Source: Photobacterium chitinilyticum (GTDB lineage Bacteria; Pseudomonadota; Gammaproteobacteria; Enterobacterales; Vibrionaceae). From it: a stretch of 64,000 bases of DNA. A program made the translations under genes and the position numbers. Below, in pieces: positions 43,210 through 52,826 of this stretch. Within the stretch, counting starts at the first letter, position 1; each line of letters opens with the position of its first letter. The notes beneath the pieces are model-generated. The model saw nothing but the letters and a program-made list of their open reading frames with translations. It was not told where the DNA came from and did not search any database. Where the stretch lies: contig NZ_RJLM01000002.1 of assembly GCF_004104355.1 (NCBI RefSeq), positions 311,168 to 375,167 on the forward strand. Direction: 5' to 3'.

Positions 43210-44586
43210 ATGGAAATGACCCCAATTCAATGCCAGCAGGCCAGGTTAGCAAGAGATACCCGCTATGATGGCTTGTTTTTTACCGCAGTGAAAACCACCG
43301 GTATCTATTGCCGTTCAATCTGCCCGGCCCCTGCACCAAAAGAAAAAAATGTCGAGTATTTTCCGACGGCTGTTGCGGCAGCCAATGCGGGTTATCGTCC
43401 GTGTCTGCGCTGTCGTCCCGACAGTGCTCCGGGTTCCCCTGCTTGGCTGGGGAAAAATGCGACCCTCAATCGGGCATTACGGCTGATTGATGAAGGAGCT
43501 CTGACGGAGCAACCGCTTACTCATCTTGCCGATAGGCTGGGGATCACCGAGCGTTATCTTCGCCAGTTGTTTGTGGATGAAGTTGGTCTGTCTCCCAAGT
43601 CTTACAGTTTATACCAGCAATGCTTGTTGGCAAAAAAATTGCTGCATGATACCTGCTTACCGGTAACTGACGTTGCGATGGCATGTGGTTTCAATAGCAT
43701 TCGGCGGTTCAACGACTGCTTTAAACAACAATTTTTCCTGACGCCGTCTCAGATCCGCAAACAGCAAAAGGTAACAGCCGACGCCGGCAAAGGAATTGCC
43801 CTATCGCTTGCCTACCGTCCGCCGTATAACTGGGCATACCTGCACCAGTTTTTCGCATCACGCCTAATTCCGGGGCTGGAATGGCTTGATGAGCAAAGCT
43901 ATGGCCGAACATTTCAGTATGACGAATGTGTAGGCAGATTCACGGCGACTCATCATGAAGAGAAATCTTCTTTTAGGGTTGAGATATATCTGACCGACCT
44001 GAAATATCTTCCCCGGGTGATCAAGACGATCCGTCGTTGCCTTGATTTGGATGCAGATTCCTCGCTGATTGAGCAGCAGTTGCAGCAAGCTATGAACGGT
44101 GAAGAGCTTGATATGGCCGGTGTTCGTCTGCCGGGGATCTGGAGTCCGTTTGAAGCCGGTATCCGTGCCATTCTCGGTCAGCAGGTATCGGTGAAGGCGG
44201 CGCGAAATCTGGTCGGTCGATTTGTTGCCTTTAATCCGAATAACGCCAACGACTATTGCTACTTTCCGGCTCCGGAGCAAGTCAGCCAGTTTGACTTAGA
44301 TCTGCTTGGTATGCCGCAGCGGCGGCGGGAAACGCTATGGCAGTTCTCGGCGTTTGCCGTAGACAATCCGTTGGATGATGGAAAAAGTTTATTGGCTTTG
44401 CCGGGAATTGGCCCTTGGACGGTGGATTATCTGCGGATGCGCGGACTCAGTGATCCTGATATCTTTCTGGTCAGTGATTTAGGTGTGAAAAAAGCACTGG
44501 CAATGATCCCTGAACCTATCGATGATTCACTTGCCGCGCCATGGCGCAGTTATTTAACTTTGTATTTATGGAGCACGTTGTCATGA
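43210..44586 (+). CDS. alkA: Ada-type regulator fused to AlkA 3-methyladenine DNA glycosylase
   Basis: This 458-aa fusion handles alkylated DNA. Residues 1-80 form the Ada zinc domain that senses methyl phosphotriesters (FFTAVKTTGIYCRSICPA and CLRCRPD, four cysteines). Residues 85-190 form an AraC-type helix-turn-helix (LTHLADRLGITERYLRQLF). Residues 200-458 form the AlkA glycosylase with the helix-hairpin-helix, ILGQQVSVKAARNLVGRF and LPGIGPWTVDYLRMRGL (catalytic Asp further on in DIFLVSDLG). The architecture is well known in Proteobacteria. The stop codon overlaps the ogt start (ATGA), so both repair enzymes are made together. Induction by methylating agents through the Ada domain is expected. 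Confidence 0.93.
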   Translation: MEMTPIQCQQARLARDTRYDGLFFTAVKTTGIYCRSICPAPAPKEKNVEYFPTAVAAANAGYRPCLRCRPDSAPGSPAWLGKNATLNRALRLIDEGALTEQPLTHLADRLGITERYLRQLFVDEVGLSPKSYSLYQQCLLAKKLLHDTCLPVTDVAMACGFNSIRRFNDCFKQQFFLTPSQIRKQQKVTADAGKGIALSLAYRPPYNWAYLHQFFASRLIPGLEWLDEQSYGRTFQYDECVGRFTATHHEEKSSFRVEIYLTDLKYLPRVIKTIRRCLDLDADSSLIEQQLQQAMNGEELDMAGVRLPGIWSPFEAGIRAILGQQVSVKAARNLVGRFVAFNPNNANDYCYFPAPEQVSQFDLDLLGMPQRRRETLWQFSAFAVDNPLDDGKSLLALPGIGPWTVDYLRMRGLSDPDIFLVSDLGVKKALAMIPEPIDDSLAAPWRSYLTLYLWSTLS

Positions 44587-45050
44587 ACAACCAACTATTG
44601 CAGACGCCGATCGGCTGGTTGAATATCGTCGCAGATAAATCGGCAGTAATAGCCATTGAATTTGATGCCGATCCGGCGGGCAGCGAAGCGCCCAACGCAA
44701 TTTCCCTGCAGTGTTGTAAGCAATTAGAAGCTTATTTTAATGGAGATATACAAGACTTTGATGTGCCGCTCAAGATGAACGGCACCGACTTTCAGCGCCA
44801 GGTTTGGCAGGCTCTCAATAATGTTCCTTATGGCGAAACTTGCTCGTACGCCGATATCGCTAACCGCATTGGTAACCCCAAGGCGGTGAGGGCGGTTGGG
44901 GCGGCTAATGGCAAAAACCCAATTCCTATTATCGTACCGTGTCATCGGGTGATTGGTAGTTCCGGAAAACTGACTGGTTATGCAGGTGGGCTGGATCTAA
45001 AAGTCTGGCTACTCGAGCATGAAAAGCCACTAAAACCCACCAAAAGATAG
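44583..45050 (+). CDS. ogt: Methylated-DNA--protein-cysteine S-methyltransferase
   Basis: This 155-aa suicide enzyme takes the methyl group from O6-methylguanine. It carries FQRQVWQALNNVPYGETCSYADIA, RAVGAANGKNP and the active-site IVPCHRVIG with the acceptor cysteine. There is no Ada N-terminal domain, consistent with Ogt. The ATG at 44583 overlaps the alkA stop by 4 bases, which decides it over the frame's upstream extension to 44541. It completes a two-gene alkylation repair operon. Confidence 0.95.
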   Translation: MNNQLLQTPIGWLNIVADKSAVIAIEFDADPAGSEAPNAISLQCCKQLEAYFNGDIQDFDVPLKMNGTDFQRQVWQALNNVPYGETCSYADIANRIGNPKAVRAVGAANGKNPIPIIVPCHRVIGSSGKLTGYAGGLDLKVWLLEHEKPLKPTKR

Positions 45051-45411
45051 GGTCATTTTAGTTTTTCTGGCTGGCCAAATTCGTGCTGTGATAGTGATAA
45101 TTGTATCAAAAGGTGATGAGGTTAACGGATTGTTAATGTTTTGTGATTGGATCGCCATTCACTGCTTGTAGATGAAATAGTAACAATCTGGCCTGCTCGG
45201 TTGTCAGATAATGGTTGATGATCGTGTTTTTTTGAAATAAGCCAAAATTTAAATCTACGCCAAGATGAATTGGAATGTTGAGATCATGTTTCCTTATTGC
45301 TAATTTTTTTCTCCACAGGGAAATGTTGGCGAATATGTAAACACGGTACTGAATGGTGAAAAATTCTGCTGTGCTCCGCCAACATAAATAAAAACACAGG
45401 TGGAACGGAAT
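45051..45411. other. Intergenic region before the AGCS symporter
   Basis: About 360 AT-rich bases. The region must carry the symporter promoter; an AGGTGG purine stretch lies 10-15 bases before its ATG. No gene, hairpin or repeat worth naming was found. Confidence 0.5.
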
Positions 45412-46965
45412 ATGATATCAAAAATTAGTTGTTATCTTGCTGTAGCGTTAACCATGTTTACCTCTTCGGCTTTTGCCTCGGGTGAGCAAGGTGGGTTTGA
45501 TAAGGCTGTCGATCACTTTTTTAGCGAATACCTCGGTTGGTTCGCGAACACCATTTTTGCGTCGGTACCTGTCAATGGAGCAAACTTCCCGGTCATTGTT
45601 GGCTGGTTGTTTGTTGCGGCCATTATTTTCACGCTGTATTTCGGTTTTGTGCAGTTCAAGCGTTTTGGTTTGGCGGTGAAAATCGTGAAAGGTGACTTTT
45701 CTGATCCGGATAACAAGGATCCGGGTCAGGTGTCTCATTTCCAGGCGCTGGCAACAGCACTCTCCGGTACGGTCGGACTTGGTAATATTGCCGGTGTCGG
45801 TGCGGCGCTGGCGATTGGTGGTCCGGGTGCAACATTTTGGATGATCCTGTGTGGCCTGTTGGGGATGGCCTCGAAGTTCTGTGAGTGTACTCTTGGGGTT
45901 AAGTACCGAAACGAATTGCCAAATGGCGATGTGTCGGGTGGTCCAATGTACTACCTGAGCAAAGGTTTGAAAGAAAGAGGCTTTGGCGGTCTGGGTAAAG
46001 GACTGGCTGTGGGCTTCGCCGTGATGACCATCTTGGGTGCGCTGGGTGCCGGTAATATGTTCCAGGGTAACCAGGCCAATGCGATGATTGTACAGACTCT
46101 GGACTTGCCTGCAGGCTATGGCTGGGTGACGGGTCTTATTATGGCGGGTATGGTCGGCTCGGTTATCATTGGCGGCATGCCATCGATTGCCCGGGTAACG
46201 GGCAAGCTGGTTCCTGCAATGGCCTTGATTTATGTCGGTATGTCGGTGATTGTTCTAACGGTAAATGCCTCGATGATCGGTGATGCATTTGGCCAGATCA
46301 TTGACGGTGCCTTTACCGGTGCTGGTGTGGCTGGTGGTTTCGTCGGTGCGCTTATCCAAGGTATGAAACGTGCGACTTTCTCGAACGAAGCGGGTGTCGG
46401 TTCGGCGGCGATTGCTCATGCGGCAGTAAAAACCAAAGAGCCCGTAACTGAAGGACTGGTTTCTGTTCTGGAACCTTTCATCGATACCGTCGTGATTTGT
46501 ACCATGACGGCATTGGTTATTACGATTTCGGGGATGAATACTGGCGAGCTAAGCGGTGTAACACTGACAGCGGCGGCGTTTACCCAAACAGCTGACATCT
46601 TCCAGTATGTATTGGCAGTAGCGGTTGTAATGTTTGCTTTCTCAACCATGATTTCATGGTCTTACTACGGCCTGAAAGCTTGGACTTACCTGTTTGGCGA
46701 AAGCAAGCTGACGGATCTGGTTTATAAAGTTATCTTCTGCTTGTTTGTCGTGGTCGGTGCCAGCGTTAGCTTCGGCGCAGTAATTGACTTCTCTGATGCG
46801 GCTATCTTCGCAATGTCTATCTTCAACATCATCGGCTTGTACTTCCTGATGCCGGTAGTGAAGAAAGAACTGCATTCGTTCCTGGCACGTGTCCAGTCGG
46901 GCGAAATTAAAGACTACAGCAAAGAAGGTGAGAAGGGGCTGGCTTTCTCTAAGACTGACAACTAA
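45412..46965 (+). CDS. Sodium:alanine/glycine symporter (AGCS family)
   Basis: This 517-aa inner-membrane symporter takes up alanine or glycine with sodium. It starts with a signal-like hydrophobic segment (SCYLAVALTMFTSSAFASGE) seen in vibrio AGCS proteins, then about ten spans. Family motifs are FQALATALSGTVGLGNIAGVGAALAIGGPGATFWM, GLLGMASKFCECTLGVKYR, GGPMYYLSKGLKERG and RATFSNEAGVGSAAIAHAA. The ATG at 45412 is preferred to a GTG at 45400. It stands alone and has its own terminator. Confidence 0.93.
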   Translation: MISKISCYLAVALTMFTSSAFASGEQGGFDKAVDHFFSEYLGWFANTIFASVPVNGANFPVIVGWLFVAAIIFTLYFGFVQFKRFGLAVKIVKGDFSDPDNKDPGQVSHFQALATALSGTVGLGNIAGVGAALAIGGPGATFWMILCGLLGMASKFCECTLGVKYRNELPNGDVSGGPMYYLSKGLKERGFGGLGKGLAVGFAVMTILGALGAGNMFQGNQANAMIVQTLDLPAGYGWVTGLIMAGMVGSVIIGGMPSIARVTGKLVPAMALIYVGMSVIVLTVNASMIGDAFGQIIDGAFTGAGVAGGFVGALIQGMKRATFSNEAGVGSAAIAHAAVKTKEPVTEGLVSVLEPFIDTVVICTMTALVITISGMNTGELSGVTLTAAAFTQTADIFQYVLAVAVVMFAFSTMISWSYYGLKAWTYLFGESKLTDLVYKVIFCLFVVVGASVSFGAVIDFSDAAIFAMSIFNIIGLYFLMPVVKKELHSFLARVQSGEIKDYSKEGEKGLAFSKTDN

Positions 46966-46997
46966 ATTCGTCTACTAGACTTTTTAGTCTGCACACG

Positions 46998-47035
46998 ACA
47001 GGTCAGCCAATATCATTGGCTGACTTGTTTTTTTT
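46998..47035 (+). terminator. Rho-independent terminator
   Basis: GTCAGCCAA/TTGGCTGAC, a 9-bp stem with a 5-base loop, followed by TTGTTTTTTTTT. It ends the symporter gene and faces the convergent adenine deaminase gene. Confidence 0.93.
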
Positions 47036-47059
47036 CCCGATAAGCGCGGCCTGCGGTGT

Positions 47060-48817
47060 TTAGAGTTGCAGATCGATCAGCTCGAACTTTTCAACATCGA
47101 CCAGTCCTTTTACCGTCATCTTAAGCGACGGGATCACGGGCAGGGCGAGGAAACTCATTTGTACAAAGGGCTCGGCAACCTCAACTCCGATGGTTTGTGC
47201 CGCTTGCTTTAGGGCAATGATTTGGTCGGTAATGGCTTCAGAGCTGTCCAGGCTCATTATCCCCCCTAGCGGCAGCTTTAGGTCGGCTGTCACATTATCG
47301 TTTTGCACCACACAGTACCCGCCACCAATAGTTAGCAAGTGGTTGATAGCCAGAGCCATGCTGTGTTTGTCGGCACCGATCGCCACGATATTGTGCGAGT
47401 CGTGACCGACACTGGTCGCAATCGCACCCTGATTGAGCTCAAATCCTTTTACCAGTCCCATTGCCGGCGGTAGCTGATGGCCATAGCGTTCGACTACAGC
47501 CAGCCTGTTGACGCCCTGCTTATCAAATTGCTGGCCGTCAAAACGGCACACAAGATGGTTAGTCAGCAGCTCGTCCTTGACGATTTCGATAACGTGGTAG
47601 TCTCCGGTTGTAAGCGGAATGGCCAGCTCGTCTGCTGTTACCGTCTTGTGTTTCATTGTTGGTTGCAAGGGAGGGACAGAAGCGCGTAGCTTGTCTGCGA
47701 CTGAGCCCGCTAGGTTCAGCTCGTCAACAAACTGCCCGCCGATCACGACCCGCTGGATATCAACATTTCTGAGTGTTTTGACCAGATTGATATCTGCCTT
47801 GTAACCCGGTGCTAACAGCCCCAGCCGACGTAGGCCAAAGTGCTGGGCTGCCGACCATGAAGCAACCCGATAGGCTAGATGAGGTTTGATCCAATGGTGT
47901 TGGATCAACCGTTTAACCATGTAGTTGATATGGCCTTCTTTGGCAATTTCATGGGGGTTGCGATCGTCGGTACAGAGCAGGCACTGCGGCGAGCTGTAGT
48001 CGGTGATCAGCGGAGCCAGTGCATCCAGATTTTTGGCCACCGAGCCCTCACGCATGATCACTGCCATCCCCTTGGCCAGCTTCTCTTTGCCTTCTTGGTA
48101 ACTGGTAGTCTCGTGGCAGTTTTGGATCCCACTGGCCACGTAGGCGGAGAGTTCACGGCCGCTGAGCAGAGGGCAGTGCCCGTCAATATTGAGCGGATTA
48201 AAAGCTGCCAGTTTATCCAACATGTCCGGATTGCCATTGAGGACGGCAGGGTAGTCCATGACTTCAGCCAGCCCCAGAACATGCGGGTGCTCAAGGTAGG
48301 CCTTCATTTCTTCCAGGGTGAAGTCGCTACCGTTGATGTCCAGCTCGGCTACGGCCGGTACACAGGAGCTGACCTGGACAAACATGTTCTGTCTCATCAT
48401 CTCGCTGCAGCGCAGGAACCACTCTATTCCCGGTTTGCCCATTACATTGACGAGCTCATGGGGATCACACACGATGCTGGTGGTGCCGAGCGGCAAGGTG
48501 GTGCGTTCGAACTCAAATGGCGTCATGGTCGAGGTTTCGACATGCATGTGGCCGTCGATAAAACCCGGTGTGGCAATCTGGCCGTTGCAGTCGACAGTAC
48601 GTTTTGCCTGCAATGTGTCGGCTTCCGGGCCAACAGCAACGATGTAGCCTTGATCGATAACGATAGGGCCGGAAGTCACATCTCCGTTGATAAGATCGAG
48701 CACCGACAGATTGGTCAATTTTAGATCGGCACTTTTCTCTTTGCGTAGCACGGCGAGCAGACGCAATAATTGCTCCCTGTCGAGCTGCTGGGTGTGTTTG
48801 TGTTTTAGGTTCGGCAT
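47060..48817 (-). CDS. ade: Adenine deaminase
   Basis: This 585-aa amidohydrolase converts adenine to hypoxanthine and ammonia (purine salvage). The metal site DGHMHVETSTMTPFEF, then TTSIVCDPHELVNVMG, GHCPLLSGRELSAY, CLCTDDRNPHEIAKEGH and the C-terminal ATSVGHDSHNIVAIG are diagnostic of the Ade (bacterial AdeC) family, distinct from the adenosine-deaminase-like adenine deaminases. GGAGTGAAAGG precedes the ATG at 48817. It lies 14 bases after the AzgA permease gene in the same direction, forming an adenine uptake and deamination operon. Confidence 0.95.
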   Translation of the reverse strand: MPNLKHKHTQQLDREQLLRLLAVLRKEKSADLKLTNLSVLDLINGDVTSGPIVIDQGYIVAVGPEADTLQAKRTVDCNGQIATPGFIDGHMHVETSTMTPFEFERTTLPLGTTSIVCDPHELVNVMGKPGIEWFLRCSEMMRQNMFVQVSSCVPAVAELDINGSDFTLEEMKAYLEHPHVLGLAEVMDYPAVLNGNPDMLDKLAAFNPLNIDGHCPLLSGRELSAYVASGIQNCHETTSYQEGKEKLAKGMAVIMREGSVAKNLDALAPLITDYSSPQCLLCTDDRNPHEIAKEGHINYMVKRLIQHHWIKPHLAYRVASWSAAQHFGLRRLGLLAPGYKADINLVKTLRNVDIQRVVIGGQFVDELNLAGSVADKLRASVPPLQPTMKHKTVTADELAIPLTTGDYHVIEIVKDELLTNHLVCRFDGQQFDKQGVNRLAVVERYGHQLPPAMGLVKGFELNQGAIATSVGHDSHNIVAIGADKHSMALAINHLLTIGGGYCVVQNDNVTADLKLPLGGIMSLDSSEAITDQIIALKQAAQTIGVEVAEPFVQMSFLALPVIPSLKMTVKGLVDVEKFELIDLQL

Positions 48818-48831
48818 CCTTTCACTCCTGA

Positions 48832-50220
48832 TTAATGGCTGTCGACGAAGACAAACTTGACGATGAACAGCAGGGCAACAAGGGCCACTCCCGGGTGAAT
48901 TTCACGCCAGCGGTTGGTACCGGCTTTCATCACGCAGTAGGTAATAAAGCCGGTGGCAATACCTTCTGTGATCGAAAAGCTAAACGGCATCATGACGGTG
49001 GTAATAAAGGCCGGAGCGGCTTCGGTCATATCCGTCCAGTTGACTTTCGCCAGCCCCGAGGACATCAGGATCCCGACATAGATCAGCGCACCTGCGACTG
49101 CGTAGCCCGGAACCATCGCGGCCAGCGGGGAAAAGAAGATCACCACAATGAATAGCAGCCCGGCGACAATAGCGGTCAATCCGGTTCGGCCACCGACGGC
49201 AACACCTGCAGAGCTCTCGATATAGGCGGTGACGGTAGACGTTCCCATATAGGCACCGGTGACCGAAGTAATCGAGTCTGTCATCAGGGCTTGTTTCATT
49301 CTAGGGAAACGGCCTCGCTCGTCAGTAATGCCGCACTTCTCGGTCACGCCAATCATGGTACCCGAGCTGTCGAACAGGCTGACCAAGGCGAATGAGAAAA
49401 TGACACCAGCCAGCGCAATATCGAATGAACCAGCAAGATCGAGCTGGCCGAATGTGCTTTCAATGCTTGGTGGCATGGAGATGATCCCCGTGTACTCGAC
49501 ATCGCCCATCAGTGCGGCAATGGAGGTCACCACCACAATAGAGATCAGTACGGCGGCGTGGATGTTGCGCGAGGACAGGATCACGATGATAAAGAAGCCT
49601 AATGCGCCCAATACGCACTGCAGCGAGCTCAGATCGCCGACGGTGATCATGGTTGCCGGGCTAGCGACGACAATACCGGCATTACTCAGCCCGACAAGAG
49701 CGATCAGCAGGCCGATCCCGCTAGGAATACCGATCCGCAGGCAGTTTGGGATGTTGCTTAAGATCCAGGAACGGATACCGAGTGCAGACATCAGGGCAAA
49801 GCAGATTGCGCCCCAAAAAATAGTACCCATCCCGATCTGCCAGCTGATACCCATGCCGACGACAACAGAAAAGGCGAAAAAAGCATTGAGTCCCATGGCG
49901 GGAGCCAGGGCGATAGGCAGGTTGGCGATGAGCCCCATGGCAATACAGCCGATGGCACTGATCATACAGGTTACGACAAAGACGCCGCTGGGATCCATGC
50001 CTGCGGCAGACAGTATTTGTGGGTTTACAAACACAATATAAACCATGGTCATAAAGGTAGTGATACCTGCGATGACCTCAGTTGAAGCTGTGGTGTTGTG
50101 GGCCGCTAGTTTAAAATAGCGCTCGAGCCAACCATGCTGAGTTTCGGTTTGCGGTTTGGCTGTCGAATCCTTGGGGAGATCGCTAATGGGGGCGCTGCTT
50201 TCATTGCTCGGTACGTTCAT
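48832..50220 (-). CDS. AzgA-type adenine/hypoxanthine/guanine permease (NCS2)
   Basis: This 462-aa membrane permease of the NCS2 AzgA-like group has about 13 spans. Motifs include TEVIAGITTFMTMVYIVFVNPQILSAAG, GLIANLPIALAPAMGLNAFFAF, LFDSSGTMIGVTEKCG and SVTGAYMGTSTVTAYIESSAGVAVGGRTGL. The ATG at 50220 follows GGAATCATTT and precedes a hydrophilic N-terminal tail of about 30 residues; the frame is open to 50334. It is the first gene of an operon with adenine deaminase, so adenine is the likely main substrate. Confidence 0.93.
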   Translation of the reverse strand: MNVPSNESSAPISDLPKDSTAKPQTETQHGWLERYFKLAAHNTTASTEVIAGITTFMTMVYIVFVNPQILSAAGMDPSGVFVVTCMISAIGCIAMGLIANLPIALAPAMGLNAFFAFSVVVGMGISWQIGMGTIFWGAICFALMSALGIRSWILSNIPNCLRIGIPSGIGLLIALVGLSNAGIVVASPATMITVGDLSSLQCVLGALGFFIIVILSSRNIHAAVLISIVVVTSIAALMGDVEYTGIISMPPSIESTFGQLDLAGSFDIALAGVIFSFALVSLFDSSGTMIGVTEKCGITDERGRFPRMKQALMTDSITSVTGAYMGTSTVTAYIESSAGVAVGGRTGLTAIVAGLLFIVVIFFSPLAAMVPGYAVAGALIYVGILMSSGLAKVNWTDMTEAAPAFITTVMMPFSFSITEGIATGFITYCVMKAGTNRWREIHPGVALVALLFIVKFVFVDSH

Positions 50221-50638
50221 AAATGATTCCTTTTCCGTCTTCCATCCAGCAGATGAGCACCAGTGGTAACCATGTTGTCCCGAATTATTGTTAAATGATT
50301 GTGCTGCAGTTCTCGTATTCAGTAGGGAGATCACTGCCCTAAGGGACTGATATCAAGGTGCTGACGACTTATGATTTTTGGGTTGTATGTTTTTTGATCA
50401 GTTCTATTCTAAGGAAGTGGCAGGCTAGGAGGGGGTGATGGAGGTCTCATTTGATTGGGTTAATTATTCCGCAAACGTTGGCTTTTGATGAATACGTAAA
50501 TAACAACATTGATGCACGTCAAATTCCTCAGTGGAATTTGACATTAAATATGGGAAGTTTGAACAGTCCTTAGTTTTCCTATAGTTAGTTAAGGTCTAAT
50601 TATAGTAGTGCCTAAATTTTGAGTGGATATGTAGCCTC
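50221..50638. promoter_or_regulatory. Divergent azgA/tetR control region with 10-bp inverted repeat
   Basis: It separates the leftward purine operon and the rightward TetR/SLC13 genes. The main feature is GTCAAATTCC-N5-GGAATTTGAC (50518-50542), a perfect palindrome about 97-121 bases before the TetR start. I looked for a purine riboswitch core and did not find one. Confidence 0.55.
50518..50542. promoter_or_regulatory. Candidate TetR operator
   Basis: Perfect 10-bp arms GTCAAATTCC/GGAATTTGAC with spacer TCAGT. Size and symmetry fit a TetR-family dimer site, and the nearest regulator gene is the TetR at 50639. Confidence 0.55.
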
Positions 50639-51283
50639 ATGAATGCCCTAACCAAATCTCGTGGTCGTCCGAAACAAGAAGCCGAGCTGCCTAGTAGCCA
50701 GCAGGTTATTCTCGATGTTGCCAGACGTTTGTTTATGGAACATTCTTACAATAAAGTCACTACTCGTCGGATAGCGCAGGAAGCCGGAGTTGATGTTGCA
50801 CTAATCAGTTATTACTTTGAAAGTAAGGCTGGGCTGTACAAGGCTGTATTCGATGATATTTATGCCCCCTTTTTCGACAAACTCAATCAGTTGAAGAAAG
50901 CCTCTTCAGACCGAAATACCATTGAAGAGTTGTTTATGACAATTTTTCACTTGGATATAGAACACCCAGAATTGCTGGGTATTATTTATAAGACGCTGGT
51001 GCTTAACGATGGCCCGCGCCGTAGCTACATCGATAAATCTATCCTGTCCCACACTGATGCTTTTCATATTAAGATCTTCACGACTTTACAGCAAAAAGGC
51101 TTTATTGATCCCAGCCTGGATGTCTCCTTGCTTAAAGACAGCTTCAACGCGCTGGTTATGATGCCTTTTTTCTTCTATCCGTTAAAAAGGGAAGGCCAAT
51201 CGAAAGAAGAGACTATTGGGTATTTGGAAAGTCTGTACCGACAAAATATCCGGTTGTTTCTTTATGGTTGTGCCGTGGATTAG
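50639..51283 (+). CDS. TetR-family transcriptional regulator
   Basis: This 214-aa regulator has the TetR helix-turn-helix at about residues 20-68 (VILDVARRLFMEHSYNKVTTRRIAQEAGVDVALISYYF, then KAGLYKAVFDDIYAPFFDKL) and a helical ligand-binding domain. It lies 22 bases before the SLC13 transporter in the same direction, so the two are probably one operon, with the transporter substrate or a related metabolite as possible ligand. A 10-bp inverted repeat upstream is a candidate operator. The ATG has a weak ribosome site. Confidence 0.88.
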   Translation: MNALTKSRGRPKQEAELPSSQQVILDVARRLFMEHSYNKVTTRRIAQEAGVDVALISYYFESKAGLYKAVFDDIYAPFFDKLNQLKKASSDRNTIEELFMTIFHLDIEHPELLGIIYKTLVLNDGPRRSYIDKSILSHTDAFHIKIFTTLQQKGFIDPSLDVSLLKDSFNALVMMPFFFYPLKREGQSKEETIGYLESLYRQNIRLFLYGCAVD

Positions 51284-51305
51284 GGACTACCCGTAAGGAA
51301 GGCGT

Positions 51306-52679
51306 ATGACAACTTTAAGCCTTGCCATCAAAAAATGGTTGTTTGATCGTAACAGTGTTATTTTTCTTGCCGATGTCGCACTGTTTGTGTTGATGTTAAA
51401 TACCTTGCCGTTTGAGCCCGACGTTGTTGTTGGCCTCAGCCTGTTAACTTTCATTGCTATCCTGTGGCTGACAGAAGCTATTCATGTGAGTATCACCGCT
51501 GTGTTGGTTCCCCTGCTTGCTGTCTGGCTGGGGATATTCGACACCCCTCAGGCACTGGGTAACTTCGCGAATCCGATCATCTTTCTTTTTCTTGGTGGCT
51601 TTGCGCTGGCTGCTGCCATGCACCGCCAGGAACTGGATAAAGCCATCGCTGACAAAGTTCTGTTGTTGGCCAAAGGCCATATGACCGTCGCTGTCTTGAT
51701 GCTGTTCGGGGTAACCGCTGTTCTTTCTATGTGGATCAGCAACACGGCAACAACGGCGATGATGTTGCCTCTGGTGCTGGGCATACTCAACAAAGTCGAT
51801 GCCAAGCGAGAGCATGGAACCTACGTTTTTGTTCTGCTCGGGATTGCTTATTGCGCGAGTATCGGTGGCATCGCCACGATCGTCGGTAGTCCGCCGAATG
51901 CAATAGCGGCAACTGAAGTCGGATTGAGTTTTACAGAGTGGATGGCGCTGGGCCTGCCGGTCACACTGGTTCTGTTGCCTCTGGTGGTTGCTCTGCTCTA
52001 TCTGATGCTAAGGCCGAACCTGAAGTACACGTTTGAGATCACCCATGAACCGGTCAAGTGGGACAATGCGAAACTGACCACCTTGGTTATTTTTGGCATT
52101 ACCGTATTCATGTGGATATTTAGCAAGCCGCTCAATGCTTTCCTTGGTGGATTTAGCAAGTTTGATAGCCTGGTTGCAATGACCGCTATCGTGATGCTGG
52201 GCATTTCTCGGGTTGTTGAATGGAAAGATATAGATAAAACAACCGATTGGGGTGTATTGCTACTGTTCGGGGGCGGGATCTGCCTGAGCAATGTACTCAA
52301 GGCTACCGGTGCCAGTGTCTTTCTGGCTCACAGTTTGAGCGGGCTGCTTGAGCAAGCCGGTCTGTTTTTTGTGTTTCTGATTGTGGTTGCTTTCGTGGTG
52401 TTTCTGACAGAGTTTGCCAGCAATACCGCAAGCGCTGCGTTGTTGGTGCCGATCTTTGTCTCTATCGCCGAGGTTTTAGGAATATCACCGGTGATCCTGT
52501 CGGTACTGATCGGCGTTGCTGCTTCTTGCGCCTTTATGTTGCCTGTGGCCACCCCGCCCAATGCTATCGTGTTCGGCTCGGGCCATATTAAACAGCGCGA
52601 AATGATGAAAGTCGGGGTGATTGTCAATATTGTCTGTATTGTCACTCTTGCTATCTTTGCCTGGTTGTTCTGGCGGTAG
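51306..52679 (+). CDS. SLC13/DASS-family anion:sodium symporter
   Basis: This 457-aa inner-membrane transporter belongs to the divalent anion:sodium symporter family (dicarboxylates, sulfate or phosphate). The two family signatures are seen: [17 protein letters not shown] in the first half, followed by [16 protein letters not shown], and [18 protein letters not shown] with [13 protein letters not shown] in the second half. The paired SNT motifs bind sodium and substrate carboxylates in VcINDY. C4-dicarboxylates are likely but not proven. GGAAGGCGT precedes the ATG. It is probably co-transcribed with the TetR gene. Confidence 0.92.
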   Translation: MTTLSLAIKKWLFDRNSVIFLADVALFVLMLNTLPFEPDVVVGLSLLTFIAILWLTEAIHVSITAVLVPLLAVWLGIFDTPQALGNFANPIIFLFLGGFALAAAMHRQELDKAIADKVLLLAKGHMTVAVLMLFGVTAVLSMWISNTATTAMMLPLVLGILNKVDAKREHGTYVFVLLGIAYCASIGGIATIVGSPPNAIAATEVGLSFTEWMALGLPVTLVLLPLVVALLYLMLRPNLKYTFEITHEPVKWDNAKLTTLVIFGITVFMWIFSKPLNAFLGGFSKFDSLVAMTAIVMLGISRVVEWKDIDKTTDWGVLLLFGGGICLSNVLKATGASVFLAHSLSGLLEQAGLFFVFLIVVAFVVFLTEFASNTASAALLVPIFVSIAEVLGISPVILSVLIGVAASCAFMLPVATPPNAIVFGSGHIKQREMMKVGVIVNIVCIVTLAIFAWLFWR

Positions 52680-52722
52680 CCGCTTCCATTCCATATCCTT
52701 GTATTGCAAATACACAACAAAC

Positions 52723-52747
52723 AAAAAGGCCGCCACACGGCGACCTT
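52723..52747 (-). terminator. Rho-independent terminator of the repeat-protein gene
   Basis: On the reverse strand AAGGTCGCC pairs with GGCGGCCTT (one G-U pair) over a GTGT loop, followed by TTTG. A second hairpin CGGGATTT/AAATCCCG lies at 52772-52792, nearer the gene, without a T run. Confidence 0.75.
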
Positions 52748-52826
52748 AGTACTTCATTCCCTGAAGATTGGCGGGATTTTCTATAAATCCCGTTGGCTGT
52801 GCTAGAAGATAAACCATAGCCAATGG

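Noticed and set aside
47879-48724. Long plus-strand ORF opposite adenine deaminase (281 aa)
   Set aside because: It lies wholly antisense to ade, which has diagnostic motifs throughout; the antisense frame has no recognisable domain.
49259-50041. Long plus-strand ORF opposite the AzgA permease (260 aa)
   Set aside because: Antisense shadow; the reverse strand carries the NCS2 motifs and the composition of the plus frame is not protein-like.
50221-50638. Purine riboswitch ahead of azgA-ade
   Set aside because: No conserved aptamer core or matching P1 helix could be found in the leader.
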